Source: Alphaproteobacteria bacterium (lineage in GTDB: Bacteria > Pseudomonadota > Alphaproteobacteria > Micropepsales > Micropepsaceae). Taken from it: a stretch of 64,000 bases of DNA. The notes under the pieces were generated by a model. It searched no databases. It worked only from the letters and a program-made list of their open reading frames with translations, and was not told the origin of the DNA. Made by a program: the position numbers and the translations under genes. The stretch spans positions 1-64,000 of the forward strand of contig WGNJ01000015.1 in assembly GCA_016124635.1 (NCBI GenBank), given 5' to 3'. Every line of letters starts with the position of its first letter. Position 1 is the stretch's first letter. This document shows, piece after piece, positions 33,045 to 40,974 of the stretch.

Positions 33045-33695
33045 TTAGAAGATGCCGAGCCAACCGCTGGCCTGTCCGTTCGCGCCCGCTGAAGCACCGG
33101 TTGAGGTGCCGTTGGTCGAAGCGCCTGCCGTCGCGCCGGCCGAGACGCCTGCACCGACGCTGCCCGCGGTGCCGGATGCGGTCGAGGCTGCGGCACCGGT
33201 CGTGCGTGTCGCCGCCGAATTTGCGGTCGAGATCGTCGTCGCCGTGGTAGCGACTGCGGCATCCGTTGCGCCGCTCAGATCGATCTGACCTGCTGCTCCC
33301 GCACTGCCGCCGAACGTGCCGCCAGCTACGCCGGCCGATCCGCTTGCACCGGCATTGAACGTACCGCCAACCGTCGTGTCGGCCGCGCCGATCGCTTGCG
33401 TTGCCGTCCCGAACGTTGCGTTTGTCGTCGATGCCGCCGTCGACGACGCCCTCGACGTCGCGTTTCGCGCGGCAGCGCTTGCAGCGTCGTCGAAGGTCGC
33501 GCCACCGCGGACGCTGGCGCTCGCACCTGCTTGCACCGGCGGCGGTGGGAAGGAGGGCATGGCGACAGATCCGCCGCCGCCGACCGAGCCGCCGACGCCG
33601 CCGCCCAATAGCCCACCGGCCGAGGCTGGAACCGCCGCGGCAACGCTGCAAAACAACGTGGCGATCAACGCATTGCGCAAATTGAATCTCATCAT
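33045..33695 (-). CDS. Exported Ala/Gly/Ser/Thr-rich low-complexity protein
   Basis: A 216-residue protein with a signal peptide (MMRFNLRNALIATLFCSVAA, cleavage near ASAGG). A Gly-rich segment (GGLLGGGVGGSVGGGG) and a Pro stretch (PSFPPPP) follow. The rest, about 150 residues, is almost only Ala, Gly, Ser and Thr with no Cys, ending GQASGWLGIF. It resembles fibrous or surface-matrix proteins; function unknown. A GGAGCGGG site precedes ATG 33695. It has its own terminator and an ECF-type promoter-like sequence upstream. Confidence 0.6.
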   Translation of the reverse strand: MMRFNLRNALIATLFCSVAAAVPASAGGLLGGGVGGSVGGGGSVAMPSFPPPPVQAGASASVRGGATFDDAASAAARNATSRASSTAASTTNATFGTATQAIGAADTTVGGTFNAGASGSAGVAGGTFGGSAGAAGQIDLSGATDAAVATTATTISTANSAATRTTGAAASTASGTAGSVGAGVSAGATAGASTNGTSTGASAGANGQASGWLGIF

Positions 33696-33739
33696 CCCGC
33701 TCCATCTGGTTGCCAACGGCAGTGCCGTCTCAACTGCCA

Positions 33740-33765
33740 AACGAAGGGGCCCAGGCGTTTCTTCC
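33740..33765 (-). promoter_or_regulatory. ECF-type promoter-like site before the low-complexity protein
   Basis: On the minus strand GGAAG (complement of 33761-33765, preceded by G) is followed 17 bases later by CGTT (complement of 33740-33743), 45 bp upstream of the start codon. The same GGGAA...CGTT layout appears before the sigma gene and the S8 protease gene. ECF promoters of the GGAAC-N16/17-CGTT type are established in alphaproteobacteria; assignment to the local sigma factor is inference. Confidence 0.45.
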
Positions 33766-33791
33766 CGACGCCGGTCGAATTTTTCGCGTGG

Positions 33792-34526
33792 TTAAGGACG
33801 CCAGCTGCGGCGGCGCGCCGCGCGCTCTTGTTCCGCCGTCAGCGGCGCGCCGGCGATGAGCGCGTCGACCGCATTGCGGAGGGCCTGCGGCATGGCGGCT
33901 GCGGCGGTTTCATAAGCTGACGCAGCGCGTGGTTCGGCGGCGACAAGCGTTTCGATCGTCCAACCGTTGGGTCCGCGGCATGCGATGCCGGCTTTGTTGC
34001 CGCTGGACGCGCCCAAGTCGAACGTGCGGCAGAGCAAGCCCGTCTGTGCTTTGAAGCTGACGCCGACGCGCGGACCTCGTTTCGGCAGATCGGCCGCGAG
34101 TTGTTGCTCGAGTGCTTGCTCCAAGCCTCCTTGCGCCACGGCAAAAGTCGACGGATTGGATTGGCGCCAAGGCGCGTTGGCCGCGGCCCAACCGACGACG
34201 ACGCCCGCTAAGAGAACCGCGGCGTATCGCACGACGCGCACGTACGGCAGTGCTTGGCTGCCCGGTAGTGCGCGCGACAAAACGCTGCCGAGACGCCAGC
34301 GCCACGAAGCGGGCGCCCTCATCGCCGTTTGCACGAGCCGATCGGGAAGCGCTTCGTGCACCACTGGATCCGAGGCGGCGCGCAGCGCGTCGATGACGCG
34401 CTCATGTTGACGCAGGCGCTCCCGCAGGGCCGCGTCGGCGGCGAGGAGAGCTTCGACGCGTGCGCGTTCGTCCGCGCTGAGTTCGTTGTCGAGATAGGCG
34501 ATCAGGGTTTCTTCGCTGATGGTCAT
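33792..34526 (-). CDS. Membrane-bound anti-sigma factor (non-zinc type)
   Basis: A 244-residue protein starting ETLIAYLDNELSADERARVE, the typical anti-sigma cytoplasmic domain, but without the HxxxCxxC zinc motif of ZAS proteins. One transmembrane helix (about 97-117) precedes a periplasmic part with two cysteines (LLCRTFD, IACRG). Overlap ATGA with the sigma gene (34526-34529) means coupled expression, as expected for a cognate pair. It would hold the sigma factor at the membrane until a periplasmic signal arrives. Confidence 0.85.
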   Translation of the reverse strand: MTISEETLIAYLDNELSADERARVEALLAADAALRERLRQHERVIDALRAASDPVVHEALPDRLVQTAMRAPASWRWRLGSVLSRALPGSQALPYVRVVRYAAVLLAGVVVGWAAANAPWRQSNPSTFAVAQGGLEQALEQQLAADLPKRGPRVGVSFKAQTGLLCRTFDLGASSGNKAGIACRGPNGWTIETLVAAEPRAASAYETAAAAMPQALRNAVDALIAGAPLTAEQERAARRRSWRP

Positions 34527-35062
34527 CACAAGACCTCGGACGGTTTTGCGCCATCGCCGACCAGGACCGCGGCGAGCGCTGTCCGGGCGCGCGCGAGCCT
34601 GCTCGTGATCGTGCCGATGGGCACTTGCAGAAGATCCGCGGCATCGCGATAGGACATGCCTTCGACGACGACCAGCGCGATGGCGGCGCGCTGCTCCTCG
34701 GGCAGCTTGGCCATCGCGGCATTGGTTGCCGCCAAGGCAAGCCGCGCGTCGAGCTCCCGCACGCCGTCCGTCGAAGCGAGCTCGACGCCGTCGGCGTCGA
34801 GCGGCACGGCCGCGCGCACGCGCTTGGCACGGACCGTGTCGATCCAGAGATTGTGCGTTAGGCGAAACATCCAACTGTCCAATTTCGTGCCCGGCTGCCA
34901 GCGGTGCAGATTGCGCAAGGCGCGCTCGAGCGCGTCCTGCACAAGATCGTCGGCATCGCTCGCATTTCCGGTCAGCGATCGCGCGAAACGGCGCAGCCGC
35001 GGCAAAAGCGCGACCAGGTTCCTGCGCACCGTTTCAAGCGGATCGTCCATGCGTTCCGACAT
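34526..35062 (-). CDS. ECF-family RNA polymerase sigma factor
   Basis: A 178-residue two-domain sigma factor. Region 2 reads RRFARSLTGNASDADDLVQD, then LDSWMFRLTHNLWIDTVR; region 4 reads LPEEQRAAIALVVVEGMSYR and GTITSRLARARTAL. It is not EcfG: no NepR/PhyR genes adjoin it and an anti-sigma gene overlaps its end. ATG 35062 (MSERMDDPLE) was chosen. If the promoter-like site at 35066-35090 is used, ATG 35050 would be the better start because transcription would begin past 35062. Confidence 0.9.
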   Translation of the reverse strand: MSERMDDPLETVRRNLVALLPRLRRFARSLTGNASDADDLVQDALERALRNLHRWQPGTKLDSWMFRLTHNLWIDTVRAKRVRAAVPLDADGVELASTDGVRELDARLALAATNAAMAKLPEEQRAAIALVVVEGMSYRDAADLLQVPIGTITSRLARARTALAAVLVGDGAKPSEVL

Positions 35063-35065
35063 TAG

Positions 35066-35090
35066 AACGGATCGGGTCGACGGTTCTTCC
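35066..35090 (-). promoter_or_regulatory. ECF-type promoter-like site before the sigma factor gene
   Basis: On the minus strand GGGAAG (GGAAG is the complement of 35086-35090) is followed after 16 bases by CGTT (complement of 35066-35069). The -10-like element is only 3 bp from ATG 35062, so the mRNA would be nearly leaderless and use ATG 35050. This fits autoregulation of an ECF locus but is by-eye inference. Confidence 0.35.
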
Positions 35091-35151
35091 CGGCGCTGTT
35101 GAAAATCCCGTAAGCTCCGGTGGACAATCGCCAATTCGACTGCGGCACCTG

Positions 35152-35177
35152 GGAATTGTTCCGATGCCGCAATCGTT
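35152..35177 (+). promoter_or_regulatory. ECF-type promoter-like site before the S8 protease gene
   Basis: GGAAT (35152-35156, preceded by G) is followed after 17 bases by CGTT (35174-35177), 23 bp upstream of ATG 35201. It matches the GGAAC-N16/17-CGTT consensus with one mismatch and faces away from the sigma gene across a 138-bp shared region. Confidence 0.45.
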
Positions 35178-35200
35178 GTGACCTGATAGGCAGGCACGCC

Positions 35201-36505
35201 ATGATTTCGGCAAGATGCGCATTCCTGGTCTTGAGCCTAGCTTGCACCGGCCTTTCGCAGGCCGTTGCCGGCCCGCTGGGACTGCCCGTGCAGACGCCGC
35301 CGCCGGTGGCGCCGGTAGTCAATCAAGTCACCGATACCGTGCGCAGCACGACCGAGAAGGTCGGCGACACGGTCGACGGCGCCACCGATCGGATCAAGGA
35401 TTTGAAGCTGCTGCACGTTGATGCCGCCGGCCGGCCGAACGATCCCAGAGCCTTCGAAAAAGACGACAAAGGTGCGCGGGTCGTGCGCGGTGTGGTGCTG
35501 GCGATCGCGCTCTCGGATGCGGGACGCAATGCGGCCGCGGCCTTGAACATCGATATCGGCGCGAGCGAGTCTCTGGGATCGCTCGGCATCACCGTCACGA
35601 AGCTCAATCTGCCGGAAGGTATGGCTGCGGCATCGGCGGTGGCCGCCTTGCGCGCCGCCGATCCGGCTGGGACCTACGATTTCGATCACGTCTACGATCC
35701 GACAGGCGGCGCGACCTTAGCTGAGGTTGCGACGCCGCTCGCAAATGCGACGGCCAAAGTCAGCCGCATCGGCATGATCGATGCTGGCATCGAGCTCGAT
35801 CATCCGGCGTTGCGCGATGTCGAGATCGATTCCAAGAACACGGTCGTGGGCGCGCGCGGCGATCATCCGAGCGCGCACGGAACTGCGGTGGCCTCGCTCC
35901 TCGTAGGCGAGGATCGCGACTTCCACGGCGCGCTTTCGGGCGTGACACTTTATGCCGCCGACGCGTTTTGCGGCGCAGCCAATGGCGGCGCGGCCGACGA
36001 CATCGCCCGCGCACTCGCCTGGCTCGTCGACAAAAACGTGCCGGTCATCAACGTCAGCATTGCCGGGCCGGAGAACGCGCTGCTCGAGGCTGCGGTCAAA
36101 GCGACGCTCGCGCGCGGACACGTCATCGTTGCGGCGGTCGGCAACGACGGACCGGCGGTCGGTGTGCGCTATCCCGCGGCTTATGACGGCGTCATCGCCG
36201 TGACTTCGGTCGATGGCAACCACCGCGTTCAGGTCGACGCCAATCGCGGCCCGCAGGTGACCTTCGCGGCGCGGGGCGTGAGCGTGCGGGCGGCAACGCT
36301 CGACGGCGGCTACGGCACGATGACGGGGACCTCGTTCGCCAGCCCGATCGTGGCGGCACGCTTCGCGCAACTTTTGCCGCGTGCTGACAAGGCGCTAGCC
36401 GATGCAGCGCGAGCGCAGCTGATCGCCGCCGTGCGTGCGGCGGCCGACAAGGCGTCACCTAATCTCGCCTACGGCTACGGAATCGTCGAGCCTGCGCACC
36501 CCTGA
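35201..36505 (+). CDS. Exported S8 (subtilisin-family) serine peptidase
   Basis: A 434-residue protein with a signal peptide (about 1-23, ending AVAG) and an N-terminal region of about 160 residues serving as propeptide or regulatory part. The catalytic domain has the complete triad: Asp194 in GMIDAGIELDHP, His226 in SAHGTAVAS, Ser378 in GTSFASP, with oxyanion Asn315 in VGNDGP. It is periplasmic or secreted. It is divergent from the ECF sigma/anti-sigma operon, so it may be that factor's main target or act in signal processing. Confidence 0.9.
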   Translation: MISARCAFLVLSLACTGLSQAVAGPLGLPVQTPPPVAPVVNQVTDTVRSTTEKVGDTVDGATDRIKDLKLLHVDAAGRPNDPRAFEKDDKGARVVRGVVLAIALSDAGRNAAAALNIDIGASESLGSLGITVTKLNLPEGMAAASAVAALRAADPAGTYDFDHVYDPTGGATLAEVATPLANATAKVSRIGMIDAGIELDHPALRDVEIDSKNTVVGARGDHPSAHGTAVASLLVGEDRDFHGALSGVTLYAADAFCGAANGGAADDIARALAWLVDKNVPVINVSIAGPENALLEAAVKATLARGHVIVAAVGNDGPAVGVRYPAAYDGVIAVTSVDGNHRVQVDANRGPQVTFAARGVSVRAATLDGGYGTMTGTSFASPIVAARFAQLLPRADKALADAARAQLIAAVRAAADKASPNLAYGYGIVEPAHP

Positions 36506-36526
36506 ACCCGGTCGGCCTAGGCTCGA

Positions 36527-38332
36527 TCAACCGGATCCGCGCAGCTTCGGCGCGCGCGAACGTGAAAGATTGTAAGCGGTATTGATCAGCGCAATGTGCG
36601 AGAAGGCTTGCGGGAAATTGCCGAGCAATCGCTTGGCGCGCGGGTCGTATTCTTCGCTCAGCAGTCCGACATCGTTTCGCAACGCCAGCAAGCGCTCGAA
36701 CATTTCTTTTGCTTCGTCGTTGCGATTCATCATCGCGAGGTTGTCGGCCAGCCAGAACGAGCACGGCAGAAAGACGCCGTCGTCACCGGTCAAACCGTCC
36801 GTGCCGTCTTCGGTTTTATAGCGACGTACAAATCCGTCGACCACGAGCTCGTTTCGAATCGCTTCGACCGTGCCGGCAATCCGCGCGTCATCGACGGGGA
36901 GAAAGCCGACCAGCGGCAGCATCAACAGCGCGCCGTCCAAGGCCGGCTCGCCGTAGCACTGAACGAAGGTATTGCGCTCGGCGTCGAACCCGTTGCGGCA
37001 GATGTCGGCATGAATGCGATCTCTGAGTGCGACCCAGCGGTCCTTTGGTCCATCGAGACCGAAGCGCGTGATCGCCTTGACGGCGCGATCCATCGCCACC
37101 CACGCCATGACTTTGGAGTGTGTGAAATGGCGAGGTGTCCCGCGCATCTCCCAAATGCCGCGGTCGGGTTTGCTCCAATTCGATTCCAAAAAGTCCAGGA
37201 GCGCGCGTTGCACTTGCCACGTATGATCTTCGGACTCGATATCGTGGGCGCGTGCAAGGTGGAACGCATCCATCAGCTCGCCGTACACGTCGAGTTGGAC
37301 CTGGCTCGCGGCGTCGTTGCCGATCCGCACGGGACGGCTGTCGGCGTAGCCGCACAGCCAGGGGAGTTCGCATTCGGTCAGTCGCCGCTCGCCGGCCACG
37401 CCGTAGAGCGGCTGCAGCTGCGAGGGAGCGCCGGCCACCGCGCGCGACAGCCATTCGCGCCAAGCGCGCGCCTCCTCCCGGTAACCGGAGATCAACAGCG
37501 CATAGAGCGTAAACGTCGCGTCGCGAATCCAGCAAAAGCGGTAGTCCCAATTGCGTCCGCCGCCGATGAGCTCCGGAAGCGACGTCGTCGGGGCCGCAAC
37601 GATGCCGCCGGTTGCGCTGTGCGTCAGCGCCTTCAATGTGATGAGCGAACGGACCACGGCCTCGCGCCATTCGCCGCGATACGTGCACTGGCTCACCCAG
37701 TTGCGCCACCAACTCTCCGTCTCCTCCAGTTGCCGCAACGGATCGATCGCCGGTGGAATATCGAGCAGGCAGTCGAACGACGTCATGACGAAGGGGACCC
37801 GCTCCCCTTCCGCGACCGTGAACGTCCCCGATGTTCGGAAATTCTTTCCCTCGAGCGGTACTGGCGTGCGGATAACGACCGCGTCCGGCCCGGCGATGGC
37901 GATCAACCCGTCATCCGTGCGTTGCACCCACGGCAGAACGATCCCGTACTCCATCCGCAAGACGATTTCGGTCTGCATCGCAACTTTGCCGCCACGGCCT
38001 TCGACGACGCGCACGACGTCCGTGCGGTTCGAACCGGCGGCCTGCGGCATGAAGTCGATGACGGCGACCTTGCCCTCGGCCGTTTCATATTCCGTCTCGA
38101 GGACCAACGTGTTCTCGTGATAGTGGCGCTGCGTTCGGCGCACCGCACCCTTCGGCGCAAGCAACCAACGGCCGTTCTCGCTTTCGCCGACCAAGGCGGC
38201 GAAGCAGGCGGCACCGTCGAAGCGCCGCAGGCACAGCCAATCCAGCGAGCCGTCACGTCCGACCAACGCCGCCGTCCGTAAGTCGCCGATCAATGCGTAG
38301 TCTTCGATGCGATTCTTCCGCGTCTCAGCCAT
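36527..38332 (-). CDS. Glycoside hydrolase family 15 protein (glucoamylase/trehalase-like)
   Basis: A 601-residue GH15 protein, starting RIEDYALIGDLRTAALVGRD with an N-terminal beta-sandwich, then the (alpha/alpha)6 barrel with WDYRFCWIRDATFTLYALL. The acidic motifs GIWEMRGTPRHFTHSKVMAW and LLSEEYDPRAKRLLGNFPQA carry the expected catalytic glutamates. Family members release glucose from trehalose or alpha-glucans. There is no signal peptide, so it is cytoplasmic. The gene overlaps a glucose-dehydrogenase-like SDR gene by 8 bp, suggesting glucose is oxidised next. Confidence 0.9.
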   Translation of the reverse strand: MAETRKNRIEDYALIGDLRTAALVGRDGSLDWLCLRRFDGAACFAALVGESENGRWLLAPKGAVRRTQRHYHENTLVLETEYETAEGKVAVIDFMPQAAGSNRTDVVRVVEGRGGKVAMQTEIVLRMEYGIVLPWVQRTDDGLIAIAGPDAVVIRTPVPLEGKNFRTSGTFTVAEGERVPFVMTSFDCLLDIPPAIDPLRQLEETESWWRNWVSQCTYRGEWREAVVRSLITLKALTHSATGGIVAAPTTSLPELIGGGRNWDYRFCWIRDATFTLYALLISGYREEARAWREWLSRAVAGAPSQLQPLYGVAGERRLTECELPWLCGYADSRPVRIGNDAASQVQLDVYGELMDAFHLARAHDIESEDHTWQVQRALLDFLESNWSKPDRGIWEMRGTPRHFTHSKVMAWVAMDRAVKAITRFGLDGPKDRWVALRDRIHADICRNGFDAERNTFVQCYGEPALDGALLMLPLVGFLPVDDARIAGTVEAIRNELVVDGFVRRYKTEDGTDGLTGDDGVFLPCSFWLADNLAMMNRNDEAKEMFERLLALRNDVGLLSEEYDPRAKRLLGNFPQAFSHIALINTAYNLSRSRAPKLRGSG

Positions 38333-39131
38333 GCCCGCGGAAGCCCGGATAGAGCATCATCCCGCCATCGACGACCAACGTCGTGCCGGTCACATAGTCG
38401 GAAGCGTCGGAGGCGAGCCACAGGACGGCACGGGCAACGTCTTCGGTACCGCCGATACGTCCGTAGGGGATGAGCTTCTCAAGATCGCGCTCCGCAGCCG
38501 GCGTGTCCCAGGCGGCGCGATTGATCGGCGTACGGATCGCACCGGGCGCCACGGCGTTGACCCGAATCCTTTCCGGTGCGAGCTCTTGCGCCAGCGATTC
38601 CATCAACATGTGCACGCCACCTTTGGACGCCGCATAATTGACGTGGCGTGCCCATGGTATGGCTTGATGAACGGAGCTTATACAAACGATCTTGCCGGCG
38701 GCGCGCGACACCTTTGGATCGATCCCGCGCCGTTTGAACTCCCGCGCGGCCGCGCGCGCACATAGAAATTGGCCCGTCAAATTGACGTCGATCACCTTCT
38801 GCCAGTCTTTGAGTTGCATATCGACGAAGGACGCGTCGCGCTGAATCCCCGCATTGTTGACGAGCACGTGCAGCGTCCCAAAGTGTTCGACGATCCACTG
38901 CATCATCGCTTGGACGTCTGCTTCGACGCTGACATCTCCTGCACGTGCCGCGGCTCGGCCACCCGCGACCTCGATTTCGCGCACGACCTCGTCTGCCTGC
39001 TGGTCAGAAGCCAGATGATTGACGACCACGGTCGCGCCTGCGCGCGCGCACGCCAGCGCGGTCGCCTTACCGATGCCCGAGCTGGCGCCGGTGACCAGAG
39101 CGACGTGACCGGAAAGTGGTTTCTCCGTCAT
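38325..39131 (-). CDS. SDR oxidoreductase, glucose 1-dehydrogenase-like
   Basis: A 268-residue classical SDR: TGASSGIG cofactor motif near residue 15, VLVNNAGIQRDASF, catalytic Ser in CISSVHQ and YAASK, and the end YVTGTTLVVDGGMMLYPGF. It resembles Bacillus-type glucose 1-dehydrogenases (NAD(P)+, beta-D-glucose to gluconolactone). The coupling with the GH15 gene supports a sugar substrate, but related SDRs act on many alcohols. Confidence 0.8.
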   Translation of the reverse strand: MTEKPLSGHVALVTGASSGIGKATALACARAGATVVVNHLASDQQADEVVREIEVAGGRAAARAGDVSVEADVQAMMQWIVEHFGTLHVLVNNAGIQRDASFVDMQLKDWQKVIDVNLTGQFLCARAAAREFKRRGIDPKVSRAAGKIVCISSVHQAIPWARHVNYAASKGGVHMLMESLAQELAPERIRVNAVAPGAIRTPINRAAWDTPAAERDLEKLIPYGRIGGTEDVARAVLWLASDASDYVTGTTLVVDGGMMLYPGFRGHG

Positions 39132-39328
39132 CTCGATCCTCCAAGGTCATCGTCGTGAAACAACGCGTACTGACGAACCGTTTCGACATAGAGGCTTGTA
39201 ACCGGCACGACAATGGTTTCCGCTGGTTTCTCGAGTCAGATTTCCGTGTCCTTTGCGCGCAGCACGGCTGTCGCGTTTCAAGAATTTAAACGCACAGCGT
39301 AGGGAGAGAGATGAACGGCCGCGCAGGA

Positions 39329-39721
39329 CTACAGGAACGACGCCGTGACCAGCGCCATCGCGAGCAGTTTCACGAGCCAACCCGCCAACTGCCCGAACAC
39401 GATCTGCCAGTGGATCTTCATGAACGCGAAATTCGTAATATAAATGGGCACAGGACCGATCAGCCAAATCCAGAATGCCAGCGTGAACGCTTGTGAGAAA
39501 TCGGTCTGCTGCAGCTTCACGGCCATCACCACAAAAGCGATGGCCGACACAATCGCCAGAATCTGCGCAACGATGATCGCATAGCGGTTTGTTTCGCGCG
39601 GCCGCCAGACCTCGGGATAAGCCAGATATTTGTCGTGAAACAGAATGCCGCCGAAAAACCAGTCGGCGAGCCCGACCAGCACCGCCGAAACGATGATTGC
39701 GGAGATCGTTGCAAAATCCAT
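39329..39721 (-). CDS. Four-helix membrane protein, DUF1761-like
   Basis: A 130-residue protein with four predicted transmembrane helices: ISAIIVSAVLVGLADWFFGG, IIVAQILAIVSAIAFVVMA, LAFWIWLIGPVPIYIT, LAGWLVKLLAMALVTASF. The spacing and the polar loop WRPRETNRY resemble DUF1761-type proteins; function unknown. ATG 39721 has a GAGGCGG site. It stands alone, divergent from pyrD. Confidence 0.65.
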   Translation of the reverse strand: MDFATISAIIVSAVLVGLADWFFGGILFHDKYLAYPEVWRPRETNRYAIIVAQILAIVSAIAFVVMAVKLQQTDFSQAFTLAFWIWLIGPVPIYITNFAFMKIHWQIVFGQLAGWLVKLLAMALVTASFL

Positions 39722-39808
39722 TGCCGCCTCGCTTCCACCGCGGCTTGTCGAGCGCTGCACGCAACGCTTAGTGTCCCGCGTGTGATTCCGATCTCACCAC
39801 TATAACAG

Positions 39809-40870
39809 ATGCTCGGCGCGCTTTATCCCCTCGCCCGGCCCGTCTTTCGCCGGCTCGATCCGGAAACGGCCCACGCGTTGACGCTCAAATCCCTGTCGCT
39901 CTTGGCGCCGCTTGCCTGGCGCCAAGACGACGATCCGCGGCTCAAGGTGCGCGCGTTCGGCCTAGACTTTCCCAATCCCGTGGGCTTGGCCGCAGGCTTC
40001 GACAAGAACGCCGAAGTCCCGCGCACGATGCTGGCTCTTGGCTTTGGATTCGTCGAAGTCGGCTCCATCACGCCGCTGCCGCAGAGCGGCAATCCCCGTC
40101 CGCGCATCTTCCGTCTTGAGGAAGACGCCGCTGTGATCAATCGCCTGGGGTTCAACAATCAGGGCCTCGATGCGGCCAAACGGCGGCTCCAGCATTTCGA
40201 TCGCACCGCCGGCATCATCGGCGTCAATGTCGGCGCGAACAAGGATGCGAGCGACCGCATCGCCAACTATGTTCGCGGCTTCACCGAACTCGCGCCGCTC
40301 GCGTCTTATGTGACGGTGAACATCTCTTCGCCGAACACACCCGGCCTGCGCGGTCTGCAAAACCGCGACGAACTCGAGCAACTTCTGGGGAAGCTCACAG
40401 CCGCACGCGCGAAGTTGGCGAGGTCGGTGCCGCTCGTCGTCAAGATCGCACCGGATCTTGACGATGCGGCGCTCGGCGACATCGCGACGATTGCGCTCAC
40501 GGCGAAAATCGACGGCTTGATCGTTTCCAACACGACGATCTCCCGTCCCGCCTCGTTGAAAAGCGGCAACGCGCGAGAAACAGGCGGCCTTTCCGGCGCG
40601 CCGCTCTTCGAATTGTCGACGGAGGTCCTGCGCAAGGTGCATCGCCTGACCGAAGGCCGCTTGACGCTGATCGGCGTCGGGGGAATCGGCTCGGGCGCCG
40701 ACGCGTACTCGAAGATAAAAGCGGGCGCCACCCTCGTGCAGCTTTACACCGCCCTGACCTACCAGGGTCCGGGCCTGGTCGCACGCATTAAGCGGGAGCT
40801 TCTCCAGCTGCTCGAGCGTGACGGTTTTGTGAGCATTGCCGATGTTGTCGGTCGCCAAACTGCAACATGA
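39809..40870 (+). CDS. pyrD: Dihydroorotate dehydrogenase (quinone), class 2
   Basis: A 353-residue class 2 enzyme oxidising dihydroorotate to orotate in pyrimidine synthesis, with electrons passed to ubiquinone. It has the N-terminal membrane-association extension (YPLARPVFRRLDPETAH) that marks class 2. FMN-barrel motifs follow: NPVGLAAGFDKNAE, INRLGFNNQG, catalytic-Ser segment VNISSPNTPGLRGLQ, and IGVGGIGSG. It appears monocistronic; a strong hairpin follows the stop. Confidence 0.95.
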   Translation: MLGALYPLARPVFRRLDPETAHALTLKSLSLLAPLAWRQDDDPRLKVRAFGLDFPNPVGLAAGFDKNAEVPRTMLALGFGFVEVGSITPLPQSGNPRPRIFRLEEDAAVINRLGFNNQGLDAAKRRLQHFDRTAGIIGVNVGANKDASDRIANYVRGFTELAPLASYVTVNISSPNTPGLRGLQNRDELEQLLGKLTAARAKLARSVPLVVKIAPDLDDAALGDIATIALTAKIDGLIVSNTTISRPASLKSGNARETGGLSGAPLFELSTEVLRKVHRLTEGRLTLIGVGGIGSGADAYSKIKAGATLVQLYTALTYQGPGLVARIKRELLQLLERDGFVSIADVVGRQTAT

Positions 40871-40883
40871 ATCTCGAAAAAGG

Positions 40884-40915
40884 CGGGCTCCGCCCTCGAT
40901 AGCGAGGGCAGCCCG
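40884..40915. terminator. Strong hairpin after pyrD
   Basis: CGGGCT and GCCCTCG pair with CGAGGGC and AGCCCG around an ATAG loop, interrupted only by two unpaired C. There is no T-run on the plus strand; the minus strand would have one (AAAAA at 40877-40881), although no minus-strand gene reads into it. It may serve as a bidirectional 3'-end stem for pyrD. Confidence 0.45.
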
Positions 40916-40974
40916 GCGACTCGCCGATAGCGCGTGCTACTGTCTGGGAGACAAACAAGGGTGCGGGAATCTTC

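Noticed and set aside
34526-35062. Identification of the ECF sigma factor as EcfG, the general stress sigma
   Set aside because: EcfG loci carry nepR and phyR; here a transmembrane anti-sigma gene overlaps instead, and the region 2/4 sequences differ from what I recall of EcfG.
36596-38281. A 561-codon open frame on the plus strand opposite the GH15 gene
   Set aside because: It is antisense to a gene with full family motifs; its composition (Arg, Gln, His rich) is typical of high-GC shadow frames and it has no signature.
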